DNA of 64,000 nt from NCBI GenBank assembly GCA_965221135.1, contig CBDCRZ010000103.1, positions 248,001-312,000 of the forward strand, read 5' to 3'. The notes under the pieces are model-generated. The model worked only from the letters and a program-made list of their open reading frames with translations, was not told the DNA's origin and did no database searches. The stretch's first letter is position 1. Each line of letters begins with the position of its first letter. The DNA comes from Sansalvadorimonas sp965221135 (GTDB lineage: Bacteria; Pseudomonadota; Gammaproteobacteria; Pseudomonadales; Endozoicomonadaceae). A program made the position numbers and the translations under genes. Positions 8,644-18,715 of this stretch are shown piece by piece.

Positions 8644-9237
8644 CTAAAAACTACAGCTCCGCAGCTGGGCACCGTAATCACTGGCACGCCGATGTACCCG
8701 CTTCGACACCTTCAGCAACCAGGGTTTACCTTGATGGGAACCTCGCGAATAACCACCCCAGCCTTCGTGGTAATTCAGGTACTGTTTATCCGCATGCCAA
8801 AGTGACACGCCATTACGCGACCGGGACTGATGGGTGTACCAACCAATAAAATCAATGGCGTCACTGAAATCATCCCGGGAGGCAAACCAGCCCCCGGCAT
8901 CATCCAGGTACATCTCCCAGGTACCATCCTGGGCCTGGGCATAGCCGTAGGCCGAACTTCTCCGGGGCAATGGAATAAACAGGAACCAGGGTCTTGGTGG
9001 GCGAACATCATGCCGATAACTCGACTCCTGATACATAATCGCCATCATCACCTGAATGGGCGTTCCCCAGCGCTCACTGGAATCCCTGGCCGCCCTGTAC
9101 CAGGAAGGCTTTTCCTTAAACACAGCACACAGATTATGGGGGCTTGCCGGCGGTGTTGTAGAAGCACAACCGGCAAGCAGGATCGCCATCAATGGCAGTA
9201 ACAATAAACGCTTCACAGTCTGTGTCTCTCGCTCCAT
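8644..9237 (-). CDS. Lipoprotein lytic transglycosylase-like protein (SLT fold)
   Basis: A 197-residue protein with a lipoprotein signal: basic start, hydrophobic core LLLLPLMAILLAG and lipobox LAGC with the modified cysteine near residue 24. The mature part resembles the SLT/lysozyme-like domain, with the likely catalytic glutamate in MYQESSYRHD near residue 71, followed by SAYGYAQAQDGTWEMY. Such enzymes cleave the beta-1,4 bond of peptidoglycan with formation of anhydromuramic acid, acting at the outer or inner membrane face. It lies 33 bases downstream of ligA on the same strand and may be co-transcribed. Substrate range cannot be deduced. Confidence 0.85.
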   Translation of the reverse strand: MERETQTVKRLLLLPLMAILLAGCASTTPPASPHNLCAVFKEKPSWYRAARDSSERWGTPIQVMMAIMYQESSYRHDVRPPRPWFLFIPLPRRSSAYGYAQAQDGTWEMYLDDAGGWFASRDDFSDAIDFIGWYTHQSRSRNGVSLWHADKQYLNYHEGWGGYSRGSHQGKPWLLKVSKRVHRRASDYGAQLRSCSF

Positions 9238-9270
9238 CTATATAATGGCTCCATCTATATAAAGCCTTCA

Positions 9271-11379
9271 TCAATCAATAACGCCATAATCCCTTAACAT
9301 GGCAAGAAAAGCTTCTTCGTCTTTGACTGGAATATCAAGACTCTGCGCCCTGGTCAGTTTTGAACCGGCCTTCTCCCCCGCCACCAGACCGGTGGTCTTT
9401 GCAGAGACCGAGCCGGCGACTTTCGCGCCAAGTTGCTGCAAATAAGCCTTGCCCTGATCACGGGTCATCTCTGACAGGCTGCCGGTCAGCACCCAGGTCT
9501 GGCCAGCCAAAGGCAGTTCCGCCACCTCTTCCTCAGATGGTTTCTCCGCCACCGGCCAGTGCAGCCCTACAGCCTGCAATTGTTCAATGACTTCAAGGTT
9601 ATGGGGCTGACGGAAAAACAAAGTAATATGGCGCGCCACAATAGGCCCAACATCATCCACCGATTGAAGGGTTTCTTCATCAACGGTTAACAGTGCCGGC
9701 AAGTCACCAAAGTGGCTGGCGAGACTCGCTGCCGTGGCTTCACCCACCTCCCGAATACCCAGCGCATAAATAAACCGCGCCAGTGTCGTTTCCTTGCTGG
9801 CATCCAGCGCATTCAGAACATTACTGGCAGATTTAGGGCCCATGCGATCCATTCGCAGCAACTGGTCATGCTTGAGACGGAACAGATCCGCAATGGTTTT
9901 CACCAGCTCTTTATCAACCAGCTGTTCAATCAGCTTATCACCAAGGCCATCCACATCCAGCGCCTTGCGTGAGGCAAAGTGCTTAACCGCTTCCTTACGC
10001 TGTGCCTGACAGAAAAGTCCGCCGGTACAACGGGCAACGGCTTCTTCCTCACTGCGTTCCACTTCAGAGTCACACACCGGGCACTGATCAGGCAGAGTAA
10101 TGGCTGTTGCCGATTCAGGTCGACGCTCTTCGACAACCTTCACAATCTTGGGAATGACATCACCAGCCCGTCGAATAATCACCGTATCGCCAATGTGTAC
10201 ACCGAGACGTTCCACTTCATCCATATTGTGCAGGGTGGCATTGCTGACAGTCACACCACCGACGAATACGGGTTTAAGACGTGCCACCGGCGTAATGGCA
10301 CCGGTACGGCCCACCTGGAAATCCACATCCAGCAACTCGGTCATCTCTTCCTGGGCCGGGAATTTGCGAGCAATAGCCCAGCGAGGAGCTCGGGCTACAA
10401 AACCCAGCTGCTGCTGAAGAGCAAAGTCATTCACCTTGTAGACAATGCCATCAATATCGTAAGGCAGGCTGTCACGCTTCTCAGAGAGCCGGGTGTAGTA
10501 GTCCACACAGGCGGCAACACCTTTAACGATCTGCATCTCCGGGTTGATCTTCAAACCCCAGTCTTTAAAGCGCTGCAGGGTTTCGCCGTGAACATTTGGC
10601 AGCTGTCCGCCTTCCACAATACCGGCACTGTAACAGCACATCTCCAGCGGACGGGTAGCGGTAATACGGGAATCCAGTTGGCGCAGACTGCCCGCAGCGG
10701 CATTACGCGGGTTCACAAAAGTCTTCTCGTCTTTCTTGCGGGCTTCGTCATTGAGACGCTCAAAGCCCGCTTTCGGCATATAGATTTCACCGCGCACTTC
10801 CAGGCGCTGAGGCCAGCCTTCTCCCCTTAAACGCAAAGGAATAGACCGAATGGTGCGTACGTTCTGGGTAATATTTTCACCTGTGGAACCGTCACCCCGG
10901 GTGGCGCCACGTACCAGCAGCCCGTCTTCATAGAGCAGGCTGACGGCAATACCATCAAGCTTGGGTTCGCAGGCAAACTCCAGTTCATCTGTGCTCTTCA
11001 GACGGTCCTGCAGACGACGGTTGAAGTCGGTCAGGTCATCATCACTGAAGGCGTTATCCAGTGAGAGCATGGGCATTTCATGGCGAACCTGGGTAAAGGC
11101 CGACAAGGGTGTTCCGCCAACACGCTGGGTCGGTGAGTCTTCAGTGACCAGTTCCGGATGATCAGCTTCTAGCGCTTTTAAAGCCTGAAGAAGGCGGTCG
11201 TATTCGCTGTCAGTAACAGACGGATCATCCAGCACGTAATAGCGATAATTATGCTGACGAATATCTGCCCGCAGCTGTTTTATCTGAGCGTCTACCGACG
11301 TCACAGCATCCTTACTGCCGGTATCGGGAGTAACAGTGTCCGCAAACAGACCGTTCTGGGTGTGGTTATCTTTCGACAT
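9271..11379 (-). CDS. ligA: NAD-dependent DNA ligase LigA
   Basis: LigA seals nicks in replication and repair using NAD+. All expected parts are present in 702 residues: the Ia domain with HNYRYYVLDDPSVTDSEYD, the adenylation lysine in CEPKLDG near residue 140, the OB fold, a four-cysteine zinc finger (CPVC...C...C, about 425-450), helix-hairpin-helix repeats and a C-terminal BRCT domain (LPLAGQTWVLTGSLSEMTR). The N-terminus is about 25 residues longer than in E. coli. It follows zipA with 106 bases between, as in many gammaproteobacteria. Confidence 0.97.
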   Translation of the reverse strand: MSKDNHTQNGLFADTVTPDTGSKDAVTSVDAQIKQLRADIRQHNYRYYVLDDPSVTDSEYDRLLQALKALEADHPELVTEDSPTQRVGGTPLSAFTQVRHEMPMLSLDNAFSDDDLTDFNRRLQDRLKSTDELEFACEPKLDGIAVSLLYEDGLLVRGATRGDGSTGENITQNVRTIRSIPLRLRGEGWPQRLEVRGEIYMPKAGFERLNDEARKKDEKTFVNPRNAAAGSLRQLDSRITATRPLEMCCYSAGIVEGGQLPNVHGETLQRFKDWGLKINPEMQIVKGVAACVDYYTRLSEKRDSLPYDIDGIVYKVNDFALQQQLGFVARAPRWAIARKFPAQEEMTELLDVDFQVGRTGAITPVARLKPVFVGGVTVSNATLHNMDEVERLGVHIGDTVIIRRAGDVIPKIVKVVEERRPESATAITLPDQCPVCDSEVERSEEEAVARCTGGLFCQAQRKEAVKHFASRKALDVDGLGDKLIEQLVDKELVKTIADLFRLKHDQLLRMDRMGPKSASNVLNALDASKETTLARFIYALGIREVGEATAASLASHFGDLPALLTVDEETLQSVDDVGPIVARHITLFFRQPHNLEVIEQLQAVGLHWPVAEKPSEEEVAELPLAGQTWVLTGSLSEMTRDQGKAYLQQLGAKVAGSVSAKTTGLVAGEKAGSKLTRAQSLDIPVKDEEAFLAMLRDYGVID

Positions 11380-11485
11380 AGCGCAATTTAAAAATCAGGA
11401 CTCTAAAAAAGCAAAGGCACCGCAACAACCTTCCTTATGGGAGTGCCATTACAGTGCCTGACAATAACAAGGCGGGTGTTCTATA

Positions 11486-13021
11486 TCACACCCGGGCGTT
11501 GGAGCGTTTCCTCGAAACCATATAGCGACGTTCAAATTCGATGATACGCTCCTGGTAATGGGTCAGGGTCTGAGTGGTCAAAACACTGTGGTGCTCATCC
11601 TTCAGACAGGCACCCATATTTTGTTCCAGATAATGAACCGCTTCCACCATCGTGCGGAAAGCCTGCTTAGGGTTTTCAGGCCCAGGCAAGCCCAGGAAGA
11701 AACTCAAGGCTGGTGTTACGGAGTTGTCCATGGTGCGCAGGTTAAACGTCCCTGGCTCAACACCATTGGCAACACTGAACAAAATCTTACCCGTACCATC
11801 TTCCTGCTCATGACGGTGAAAAATATTCATATCACCAAAGCGCAACCCATACTGCCGGAAGAACTGCAGCAGTTGATCGCCTGAGAAAGGCCTGTCTTCA
11901 GGGGCGACCACGTTAATCACAAGGACTTCATCCTTGCGCTTTACTTCCTGCGTCTGGTTATCTTCCTGCAGTGCTGCTTCGGACTCTTCTACAGCGGATT
12001 TCTGAGCGGTCATCTCTTCGATCTCAGACTCTTCTGCTGTTTCTGAACTGTGGTAGCTGCGCAGCTTGCGACGACCAGCCATTATTGAGTTCTCAAGGTC
12101 AGCCTTCAGCGACGCGGCGAGAGACTCTCTCTTCTGGGCTGGTGCTTGAGCTTGCTTCTGAGTCGGCGGTTTTGCTGACCTGGGCGGTGCCGACAGGGAC
12201 AAACCCTCATCATCCATATCCATCAACATAGGTACAGGCTCGTCCAGTGCCAGTGCCTGCTGACCGGGAAGCACACTTTTATCCTTAAAAACGGGTTTAT
12301 CGGTAGAAGCAGGTTTTTTCTCAGACACCGTTTTGTCTTCAACAACAGTCTGTGACTTCGATTGATCAGGAGACGTTTGCGATTTTTGGGGTGCTGCTGC
12401 CGGCCGGCGTTCAGGGCGTGGTTCCTGTTGCGACTGAGGTGCAGATACACTCCGTACAGCACCTATACCCTCATCACCTGCAATATCCGTAATATTACGG
12501 GACTGCCCTGAAGTGCTGGCTTCAACCGTTGACACCTTCCCTTCAGGCTCAACGTTTGAAGATTCAATCTTCGAAGGTGCCTGATTCGAAGGTGCAGGTT
12601 TAGAAACAGGTTTTGCAGCAGCTTTAACTGACGATTCAACAGGCGCGCCAGAACCTGCCCCCGAAGTGGCATCAAAAGAGGGTTTGTCGAAAGAAGGCTC
12701 TTTACGGGCTCTTGGCTTACTGACGATTTTCTCTTTCTGAAGAACAGGCTCCCTGCGGCGCACTGGGGGAAGATCGATAGAATCGGTATCAGAATCTTCC
12801 GGAGCATCATCAGATAACTCTTCACCATCACGCACACGCGCACCGCCATTTGGCAGTTCACTGCCAAAATCGGTGCTTTGACCCTGAACATCTTCAAGAC
12901 CAAAATTCAGCTCATTCGCCTTACGTCTTGCAAGCCACATACGACGCAAACCGTCTGCCAGCACGATAAGTACTACCAGAACGCCAACTATGACCAGCCA
13001 GTCACGCACATTCATCTCCAT
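11486..13021 (-). CDS. zipA: Cell division protein ZipA
   Basis: ZipA tethers FtsZ to the inner membrane. The 511-residue product starts with the family's short periplasmic end and one membrane helix (DWLVIVGVLVVLIVLADGLRR). A very long low-complexity linker of about 330 residues follows, rich in Pro, Ser, Lys and Glu. The C-terminal ZipA domain (about 365-500) contains VINVVAPEDRPFSGDQLLQF and ends with a QERIIEFERRYM helix. E. coli ZipA has 328 residues; the extra length is all linker. Gene order smc-zipA-ligA is the classical one, which confirms the call. Confidence 0.94.
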   Translation of the reverse strand: MEMNVRDWLVIVGVLVVLIVLADGLRRMWLARRKANELNFGLEDVQGQSTDFGSELPNGGARVRDGEELSDDAPEDSDTDSIDLPPVRRREPVLQKEKIVSKPRARKEPSFDKPSFDATSGAGSGAPVESSVKAAAKPVSKPAPSNQAPSKIESSNVEPEGKVSTVEASTSGQSRNITDIAGDEGIGAVRSVSAPQSQQEPRPERRPAAAPQKSQTSPDQSKSQTVVEDKTVSEKKPASTDKPVFKDKSVLPGQQALALDEPVPMLMDMDDEGLSLSAPPRSAKPPTQKQAQAPAQKRESLAASLKADLENSIMAGRRKLRSYHSSETAEESEIEEMTAQKSAVEESEAALQEDNQTQEVKRKDEVLVINVVAPEDRPFSGDQLLQFFRQYGLRFGDMNIFHRHEQEDGTGKILFSVANGVEPGTFNLRTMDNSVTPALSFFLGLPGPENPKQAFRTMVEAVHYLEQNMGACLKDEHHSVLTTQTLTHYQERIIEFERRYMVSRKRSNARV

Positions 13022-13199
13022 GGGTGTATGCCAACCTGATGTTCCATCACAGAGCCAGCCCCCCTGGCTCCCAGTTTGATTGTAAAGTTAACTGCAAACG
13101 GACAACAACTGTATTCGCTTTACCTTGCGAAAAATTGTAATTTTTACACAAAAATTCATACAAGAAACAACAGTAACTACCAAAAGCCCCAGTCAGGGA

Positions 13200-16100
13200 T
13201 CACATCACAGCCATAGCTGCAGCCTGCTCAATATCCACCGAAACGGGGCGGGACACCCCCGGCTCGTGCATGGTGACACCAATCAGCTGATTGGCCGCCT
13301 CCATGGCAATTTTATTGTGGGAAATATAGATAAACTGCACCTTGGCTGACATCTCTTCCACCATCCGCGCATAGCGGCCGACGTTAGCGTCATCCAGAGG
13401 TGCATCCACTTCGTCCAGCATACAAAAGGGCGAAGGGTTGAGTTGAAAAATAGCAAAGACCAAAGCGATCGCCGTGAGTGCTTTCTCACCACCAGACAGC
13501 AGATGAATAGTACTGTTCTTCTTGCCCGGTGGCTGCGCCATAATCGACACGCCAGTGTTAAGAAGATCGTCTCCGGTCAACTCCAGATAGGCCTGACCAC
13601 CGCCAAATACTCGTGGGAACAGCTCCCGCAGACCACTGTCGACGCGATCGAAAGTCGCCTTAAAGCGGCTGCGGGTCTCACGATCTATACGACGAATCGC
13701 ATTTTCCAGAGTACCCAGTGCTTCTACAAGGTCATCATTCTGTGCATCAAGATAACGTTTACGTTCGGACTGCTGATCATACTCTTCAATCGCGGCCAGG
13801 TTAATGGCACCCAGTCGCTGAATTCTTGACTCCAACTTAGCCAGATCTTCTTCCCATGCAGACTCTGTCGCCTGCTCGGGGAGGTTGTCGCAAACAGTTT
13901 GCAGATCATAGCCGTCTTCCTGCAACTGTTCCTGCAAAGTTGTCTGACGTACCTGCAGGGTTTGCCAGTCGATACGCAGTTTTTCCAAACGCTCTCGAAT
14001 ACCCTGGGCTTCCTGCTCGGCACTGTTACGGCCACGCTCATGGCTGCGCAGTTCGTGCTCCACTTCTTCTAACAGACGGCGGGACTCGTTCATCTCTTCT
14101 TCAATATGCAGACGGCTGTCGAGTAACTCTTCCAGCTCCATCTGCAGATCATCCACCGGCTCATCACTTTCACTCAGAGCCAGACGCAGCTGCTCCAGAC
14201 GTTCCTGACTGCGCTCCCCCTGAGACTGCAGACGCACCAGACCTTTATTCAGGGATTCACGACGGCTGACCAACGTCTGCTGACGCAGAGCCAGTTGATG
14301 AGCTGTGTCTTTACTGTGGCGGGCCATCTGACGAATACGGTCGAGGGCGGCACGGACATCATCCCGCTGCAGCAACAGTTCTTCACGACGTTCGGCATCT
14401 TCTTCCATCCGGTCCAGAGCATCCTGCAAACGCAGACGGGACTCAGACAGGCTTTCCTGCTCGTCACCACTCTGGGACTGAGCTTCTGCAATTTCTTCCT
14501 TCAGACGTGTACGGCGCAGGTTTTCCTGCTCCTGCTTCATCTGCCGGGTACTTAAATCGGCCTTTAACTCACCCTGTCGTGCACCAAGGGCTGACAAACG
14601 CTGCTGGCACTCTTCGCGCTCGCCCTCCAAACGCTCAATAGTCATGCGCTGGTCGGTGAGATTATCGGACAGGTGTTGCTCTTTTTCAGCGAGGGTTTCC
14701 AGATCCAGCAGCAGTTGTTCCAGCTCCTGCTGACGAGCCAGCACACCAGCACTGGCGTCTTTGTCACGGGCAACACGCAGCCACTCCTTACCCAGCCAGA
14801 TACCATCACGGGTAATGACGGATTCACCGGGGGCAAGATGACCGCGCACAGACAGTGCCTGCTCCAGAGAATCCGCAGCATAGATACCAACCAGCAGATC
14901 ACCGGTACCCTGAGCCTGTTCACCCAACCAGGGCAGTTGCCCGGCAGCTTGAACCGCCGTGGTGTGATCACCGGTCAGGAAGGTCAGACTGGCCTGTTCC
15001 AGCTCATCCAAACCGGATGCAATATCTTCAAAACCATTGACGCAGACCGCCTGCAGGGTATCCCCCAGTACGGTTTCAACGGCCACTTCCCAGCCATTGG
15101 TGACTTGTAACTGTTCTGCTAAACGAGGGCTGTCTGCCAGACCTTTCTGTTTAAGCCAGCGAGCACCACCTTCGCCTTGATCGAGTGCTGCCTGTTGCAG
15201 AGCTTCCAGGGAGGCACGACGACCACGGGATTCATTCAATAAACGACTGCAGGCAGAGCGTTCCTGGTCAAGGTCTGTGACTGACTGACGGGCATCGCGC
15301 ATGGAGTCCTGCTGAGTGTCACGGCGCATCTGTAGCTCTTCAGCCTGAAACTCCAGCTCTGCGATCTCTTCGCGCAGGGGCTCCAGCTCTGCTTCAAGAT
15401 CTTCACCGCCCAGTGCTGCCAACTCCTCTTTCTGGCGATGCAGACGTTCAGTCATACGGTCAAGCGCCAGCTCCAGATGCTGGATACGGGACTGTTCAAC
15501 CTCAGCAACACGTCTCGGCTCACTGGCCTGCTGGTTAAAACTGTCCCAGGTCTGCTGCCAGGTCTGCATGGCCTCTTCGGAAGCAGCCAGAGCATCGCCC
15601 TGCTCATCTTCACCGGCCTGAGCCAGTTCTAATTCTGGCTCTATAGCCTGCAGTTCTTCTTCCAGTTCAAGCAGTGCGGCCTTGTCATTTTCGAGGTCTT
15701 TGCGGGTCTCTTCCCAGTTACGTTCGGCTTCTGCCAGGTCACGACCTAACTGCCCGGCCCTTTCCCTGCGGTGGGCAATGGTCTGCTCCAGACGGGTAAT
15801 TTCATTACCGGTGGCGTAGAAGCGCCCTTGTACGGACTGGAAAGCATCGCCTAAATCGACCTGCTGCAGACGCAGTTTTTCAATATCGGAATCACTGGAA
15901 CGCTGACGGGCAATAGCCGCTTCAAGTTGGATCTCAAACTCACGAATGGCCGAAGCCTGAGACTCTGCACCAGTGTTCACCGCTTGCCAGCGCAGGGCAT
16001 GGAGCTGAGCCTTCTTAAGACGCTCTTCTTCTTTGTACTCTTTATAACGGGCTGCTGCTTCTGCCTGGCGTTTCAGGTGGGCCAGCTGACGTTCGAGCTC

Positions 16101-16697
16101 TTCCCGCAGGTCGGTGAGACGTTCGAGGTTTTCGTTGGTGCGGCGCATACGGTTTTCGGTTTCCCGGCGACGCTCTTTATAACGGGAAATACCGGCGGCT
16201 TCTTCAATAAAAACCCGTAGTTCTTCTGGCTTGGACTCAATCAGGTTGGAAACAATACCCTGACTGATGATCGAGTAGCTGCGCGGACCAAGGCCGGTTC
16301 CCAGAAAGATATCCATAATATCTTTCCGGCGACATTTGCTGCCGTTCAGGAAGTAGGTGTTCGTAGCATCACTGGTGAGACGGCGCTTGATAGAAATTTC
16401 GTTAAACGCGGCATACTCGCCGGTAATACGCCCTTCCAGATTATCAAACACCAGTTCAACCTGGGCATAACTGGCGGGCTTACGGGAGTTAGAGCCTTTG
16501 AAGATAACGTCGGTTATGGATTCGCCACGAAGGTTCTTGGCAGAGGATTCACCCATAACCCAGCGTACAGCATCAATAATATTTGATTTGCCGCAGCCAT
16601 TGGGACCAACAACACCACACATGTTGCTAGGGAAATATACGGTGGTTGGATCAACAAAGGACTTGAAACCAGCCAGTTTGATACATTTAAGACGCAT
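13200..16697 (-). CDS. smc: Chromosome partition protein SMC
   Basis: SMC dimerises into the ring-shaped condensin that compacts and segregates chromosomes, with ScpA and ScpB as partners (not in this window). The 1165-residue product has the Walker A motif GPNGCGKSN in the N-terminal head, two long antiparallel coiled coils around a hinge (about 500-670), the ABC signature LLSGGEKALTAIALVFAIF and Walker B CMLDEVDAPLDDAN at the C-terminal head. The start MRLKCIKLAGFKSF is canonical. The gene leads a minus-strand run smc-zipA-ligA, with 178 bases to zipA. Confidence 0.97.
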   Translation of the reverse strand: MRLKCIKLAGFKSFVDPTTVYFPSNMCGVVGPNGCGKSNIIDAVRWVMGESSAKNLRGESITDVIFKGSNSRKPASYAQVELVFDNLEGRITGEYAAFNEISIKRRLTSDATNTYFLNGSKCRRKDIMDIFLGTGLGPRSYSIISQGIVSNLIESKPEELRVFIEEAAGISRYKERRRETENRMRRTNENLERLTDLREELERQLAHLKRQAEAAARYKEYKEEERLKKAQLHALRWQAVNTGAESQASAIREFEIQLEAAIARQRSSDSDIEKLRLQQVDLGDAFQSVQGRFYATGNEITRLEQTIAHRRERAGQLGRDLAEAERNWEETRKDLENDKAALLELEEELQAIEPELELAQAGEDEQGDALAASEEAMQTWQQTWDSFNQQASEPRRVAEVEQSRIQHLELALDRMTERLHRQKEELAALGGEDLEAELEPLREEIAELEFQAEELQMRRDTQQDSMRDARQSVTDLDQERSACSRLLNESRGRRASLEALQQAALDQGEGGARWLKQKGLADSPRLAEQLQVTNGWEVAVETVLGDTLQAVCVNGFEDIASGLDELEQASLTFLTGDHTTAVQAAGQLPWLGEQAQGTGDLLVGIYAADSLEQALSVRGHLAPGESVITRDGIWLGKEWLRVARDKDASAGVLARQQELEQLLLDLETLAEKEQHLSDNLTDQRMTIERLEGEREECQQRLSALGARQGELKADLSTRQMKQEQENLRRTRLKEEIAEAQSQSGDEQESLSESRLRLQDALDRMEEDAERREELLLQRDDVRAALDRIRQMARHSKDTAHQLALRQQTLVSRRESLNKGLVRLQSQGERSQERLEQLRLALSESDEPVDDLQMELEELLDSRLHIEEEMNESRRLLEEVEHELRSHERGRNSAEQEAQGIRERLEKLRIDWQTLQVRQTTLQEQLQEDGYDLQTVCDNLPEQATESAWEEDLAKLESRIQRLGAINLAAIEEYDQQSERKRYLDAQNDDLVEALGTLENAIRRIDRETRSRFKATFDRVDSGLRELFPRVFGGGQAYLELTGDDLLNTGVSIMAQPPGKKNSTIHLLSGGEKALTAIALVFAIFQLNPSPFCMLDEVDAPLDDANVGRYARMVEEMSAKVQFIYISHNKIAMEAANQLIGVTMHEPGVSRPVSVDIEQAAAMAVM

Positions 16698-16955
16698 CGG
16701 GTCTTTATTATTCCTGTTTCAGTGACAGTCGATTACGTTCTGGCTGTCAGCACCTGTTCCATGGCGCCCCGAGTTCTGTCTATACAGCGGACGGACTCAC
16801 ATCGGTATTGATAACCCATAAAGATAACCTCCATTAAAACAGGAGTCGCTTCTGAATTGCAATCCGAAATATAAACCGACAGGCATGGAGTTGATCGCAG
16901 GCGCCTGTCAGAACCTTACAGATCAACCCCCACCGGTACGATTTACTTTATTACC

Positions 16956-18200
16956 TTACCGTTTACCGTCTGATGAAATAACCAGCTGAGTCGCGTCCTT
17001 ACCACCCACCTGTACACCAGAAATACGGGTTTCGTATTCCGCCCTGGTTACATCGCCGCTGAGGGAAATGCGGCCAATAATGTCGACCTGCTTCTGACTA
17101 CTGAGTACATAGCCGTCCATCATGGCCGTAGAGTCATCCAATTCTACCGTGGCAGGCAGATCAGCAACGGTCAACGGAACAACCGCCAGAGGTAAAGGGC
17201 GTTCTGGGGTGCGAGCATAGACAAACACCCGGGCATTTGCCGGAAGTTTTTCCAGCTCTGGAGACAGCGCCACCTGAACAGTAATAGCGGATTCCATGGC
17301 AGCCTCGGCTTTCTGCAGCTCCTCGGGCTTTTCGATCCTGGATACAGACTCAGGAGCCTGCTGCTCCATCGCCTTATAGGCCTGACCAATGCCATCTACC
17401 AGCGCCCGTCGAGCCTGAGGGTCTCGGGTGAGAGGCAACAATTTTTGCCAGGCCGCTATCGCACCCTGATAATCCTCCCGCTCATAAGCAGCAATACCGG
17501 AAAGACCCAGTGCTGTACTGTTTTCCGGGTCAACAGCCAGTGCCTGCTTGATAAACTTGCCGGCGCGTTCGGTAATCCGGCTGCCGGCAGCCAGGTAAAC
17601 AGCCTGAGCGGCCTGAGCCAGAGGTTCGGCCTGCTCCCAGTTCGTCTTTCTGGCAACCGTGTCATACTGTGTCGCGGCATCATCAAAACGACCCAGACTC
17701 ATATAGAGACCTGCCAGCTGAAAACGACTGCGATAGTCATCAGGCCAGTCTTTAACAAAAGCCTCCATCTTTTCCAGAGCTACATCAGGGTTCTGCTCTG
17801 TCATCACATCATCAAAAGCCACCTTTTGCGCAATCTTGTTACTGGCCCCCAGATCCCAATACAGACCAACAGCCAGCACTGGAATGAGCAGCGCCAGAAT
17901 CACTGGCAATACATAATTGCTCTTGACAGAAGATGCCTTGCTGGAGTCTTGCTTCAGCTCAGCCAGCAGCTGCTTTTCAAGCTCATCTTTCTGCTCCTGA
18001 AACTGCTCTTTCGTCAGGGAGCCGTCTGCCAGACGACTCTTTAAATCTTCGAGCTGTACCCGTCGAACGCCAACATTCACTTCATCCTGATCCAGCTCAT
18101 CACCGGACAAAGGGTTATCACGAAAAGACTTCAACGGTAACAGTACAAACATCAATGCCAGGCCGGTGAGGGCCAGTGCCAGAATCCAGAACAGGATCAT
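16956..18200 (-). CDS. ccmI: Cytochrome c biogenesis protein CcmI (CycH)
   Basis: CcmI presents apocytochrome c to the heme ligation complex. At 414 residues it has the family layout: a first membrane helix at the N-terminus, a cytoplasmic loop (SLTKEQFQEQKDELEKQLL), a second membrane helix (YVLPVILALLIPVLAVGLYW, about 97-116), then periplasmic TPR repeats (about 150-290) and a C-terminal beta-rich domain. Its start overlaps the ccmH stop by four bases, consistent with translational coupling. It is the last gene of the ccm cluster. Confidence 0.92.
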   Translation of the reverse strand: MILFWILALALTGLALMFVLLPLKSFRDNPLSGDELDQDEVNVGVRRVQLEDLKSRLADGSLTKEQFQEQKDELEKQLLAELKQDSSKASSVKSNYVLPVILALLIPVLAVGLYWDLGASNKIAQKVAFDDVMTEQNPDVALEKMEAFVKDWPDDYRSRFQLAGLYMSLGRFDDAATQYDTVARKTNWEQAEPLAQAAQAVYLAAGSRITERAGKFIKQALAVDPENSTALGLSGIAAYEREDYQGAIAAWQKLLPLTRDPQARRALVDGIGQAYKAMEQQAPESVSRIEKPEELQKAEAAMESAITVQVALSPELEKLPANARVFVYARTPERPLPLAVVPLTVADLPATVELDDSTAMMDGYVLSSQKQVDIIGRISLSGDVTRAEYETRISGVQVGGKDATQLVISSDGKR

Positions 18201-18715
18201 TGGCTATCCCCCTTGCCTGATAAAAGTTTTTCCACTCGTTCCCGCTCTTCTGCATCCAGCTCGGCGGTTTCGGGTTCATTGCGGGTTCGGCGCGAGCGCA
18301 GCACCACAAACAGGAAAATAATAAAGCCAACACCGGCAAAACCAACAGGCAAGTACCAGAGCAGCAGGGTCTTGCCCTCTACCCGCGGCTTGTAAAGTAC
18401 AAACTCGCCGTAACGGTCGACCATAAAGTCAACGATCTGCTCATCGCTTTCTCCGGCCTGAATCTTGTTGAACACCACTTCCCGCAGGTCATTGGCAATA
18501 GGCGCATTGGAGCCACCAATACTCTGACCATCACACTTCGGACAGCGCAACTCATGCGTCAGTGTCGTATACCGTGACTGCATCTCCGGAGATTCAAAGG
18601 TCCAGGTATCAATAGATGCCATTGAAAGAGATGAGAACAGGCTCACCGCCAGCAGCAAAGCCACTCCAAAAACACGACGAATGACTGACTGAATAATTGA
18701 CATAGGTATAACCAT
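18197..18715 (-). CDS. ccmH: Cytochrome c biogenesis protein CcmH
   Basis: CcmH is a membrane-anchored thiol-disulfide protein that handles the CXXCH motif of apocytochrome c. The redox pair is seen in LRCPKCDGQSI (cysteines at about 58 and 61 in the long reading). A signal peptide precedes it and one C-terminal membrane helix follows (LLLWYLPVGFAGVGFIIFLFVV). The start may be the ATG at 18715, overlapping the ccmG stop by one base, or the next one at 18703. At about 170 residues it is the short CcmH form, with TPR functions supplied by the separate ccmI. Confidence 0.93.
   Translation of the reverse strand: MVIPMSIIQSVIRRVFGVALLLAVSLFSSLSMASIDTWTFESPEMQSRYTTLTHELRCPKCDGQSIGGSNAPIANDLREVVFNKIQAGESDEQIVDFMVDRYGEFVLYKPRVEGKTLLLWYLPVGFAGVGFIIFLFVVLRSRRTRNEPETAELDAEERERVEKLLSGKGDSQ

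Noticed and set aside
8275..8849. Several open frames on both strands across the palindromic repeat
   Set aside because: They are compositional artefacts of the repeat (Cys/Gly/His-rich products) and overlap yheU and the lytic transglycosylase gene.
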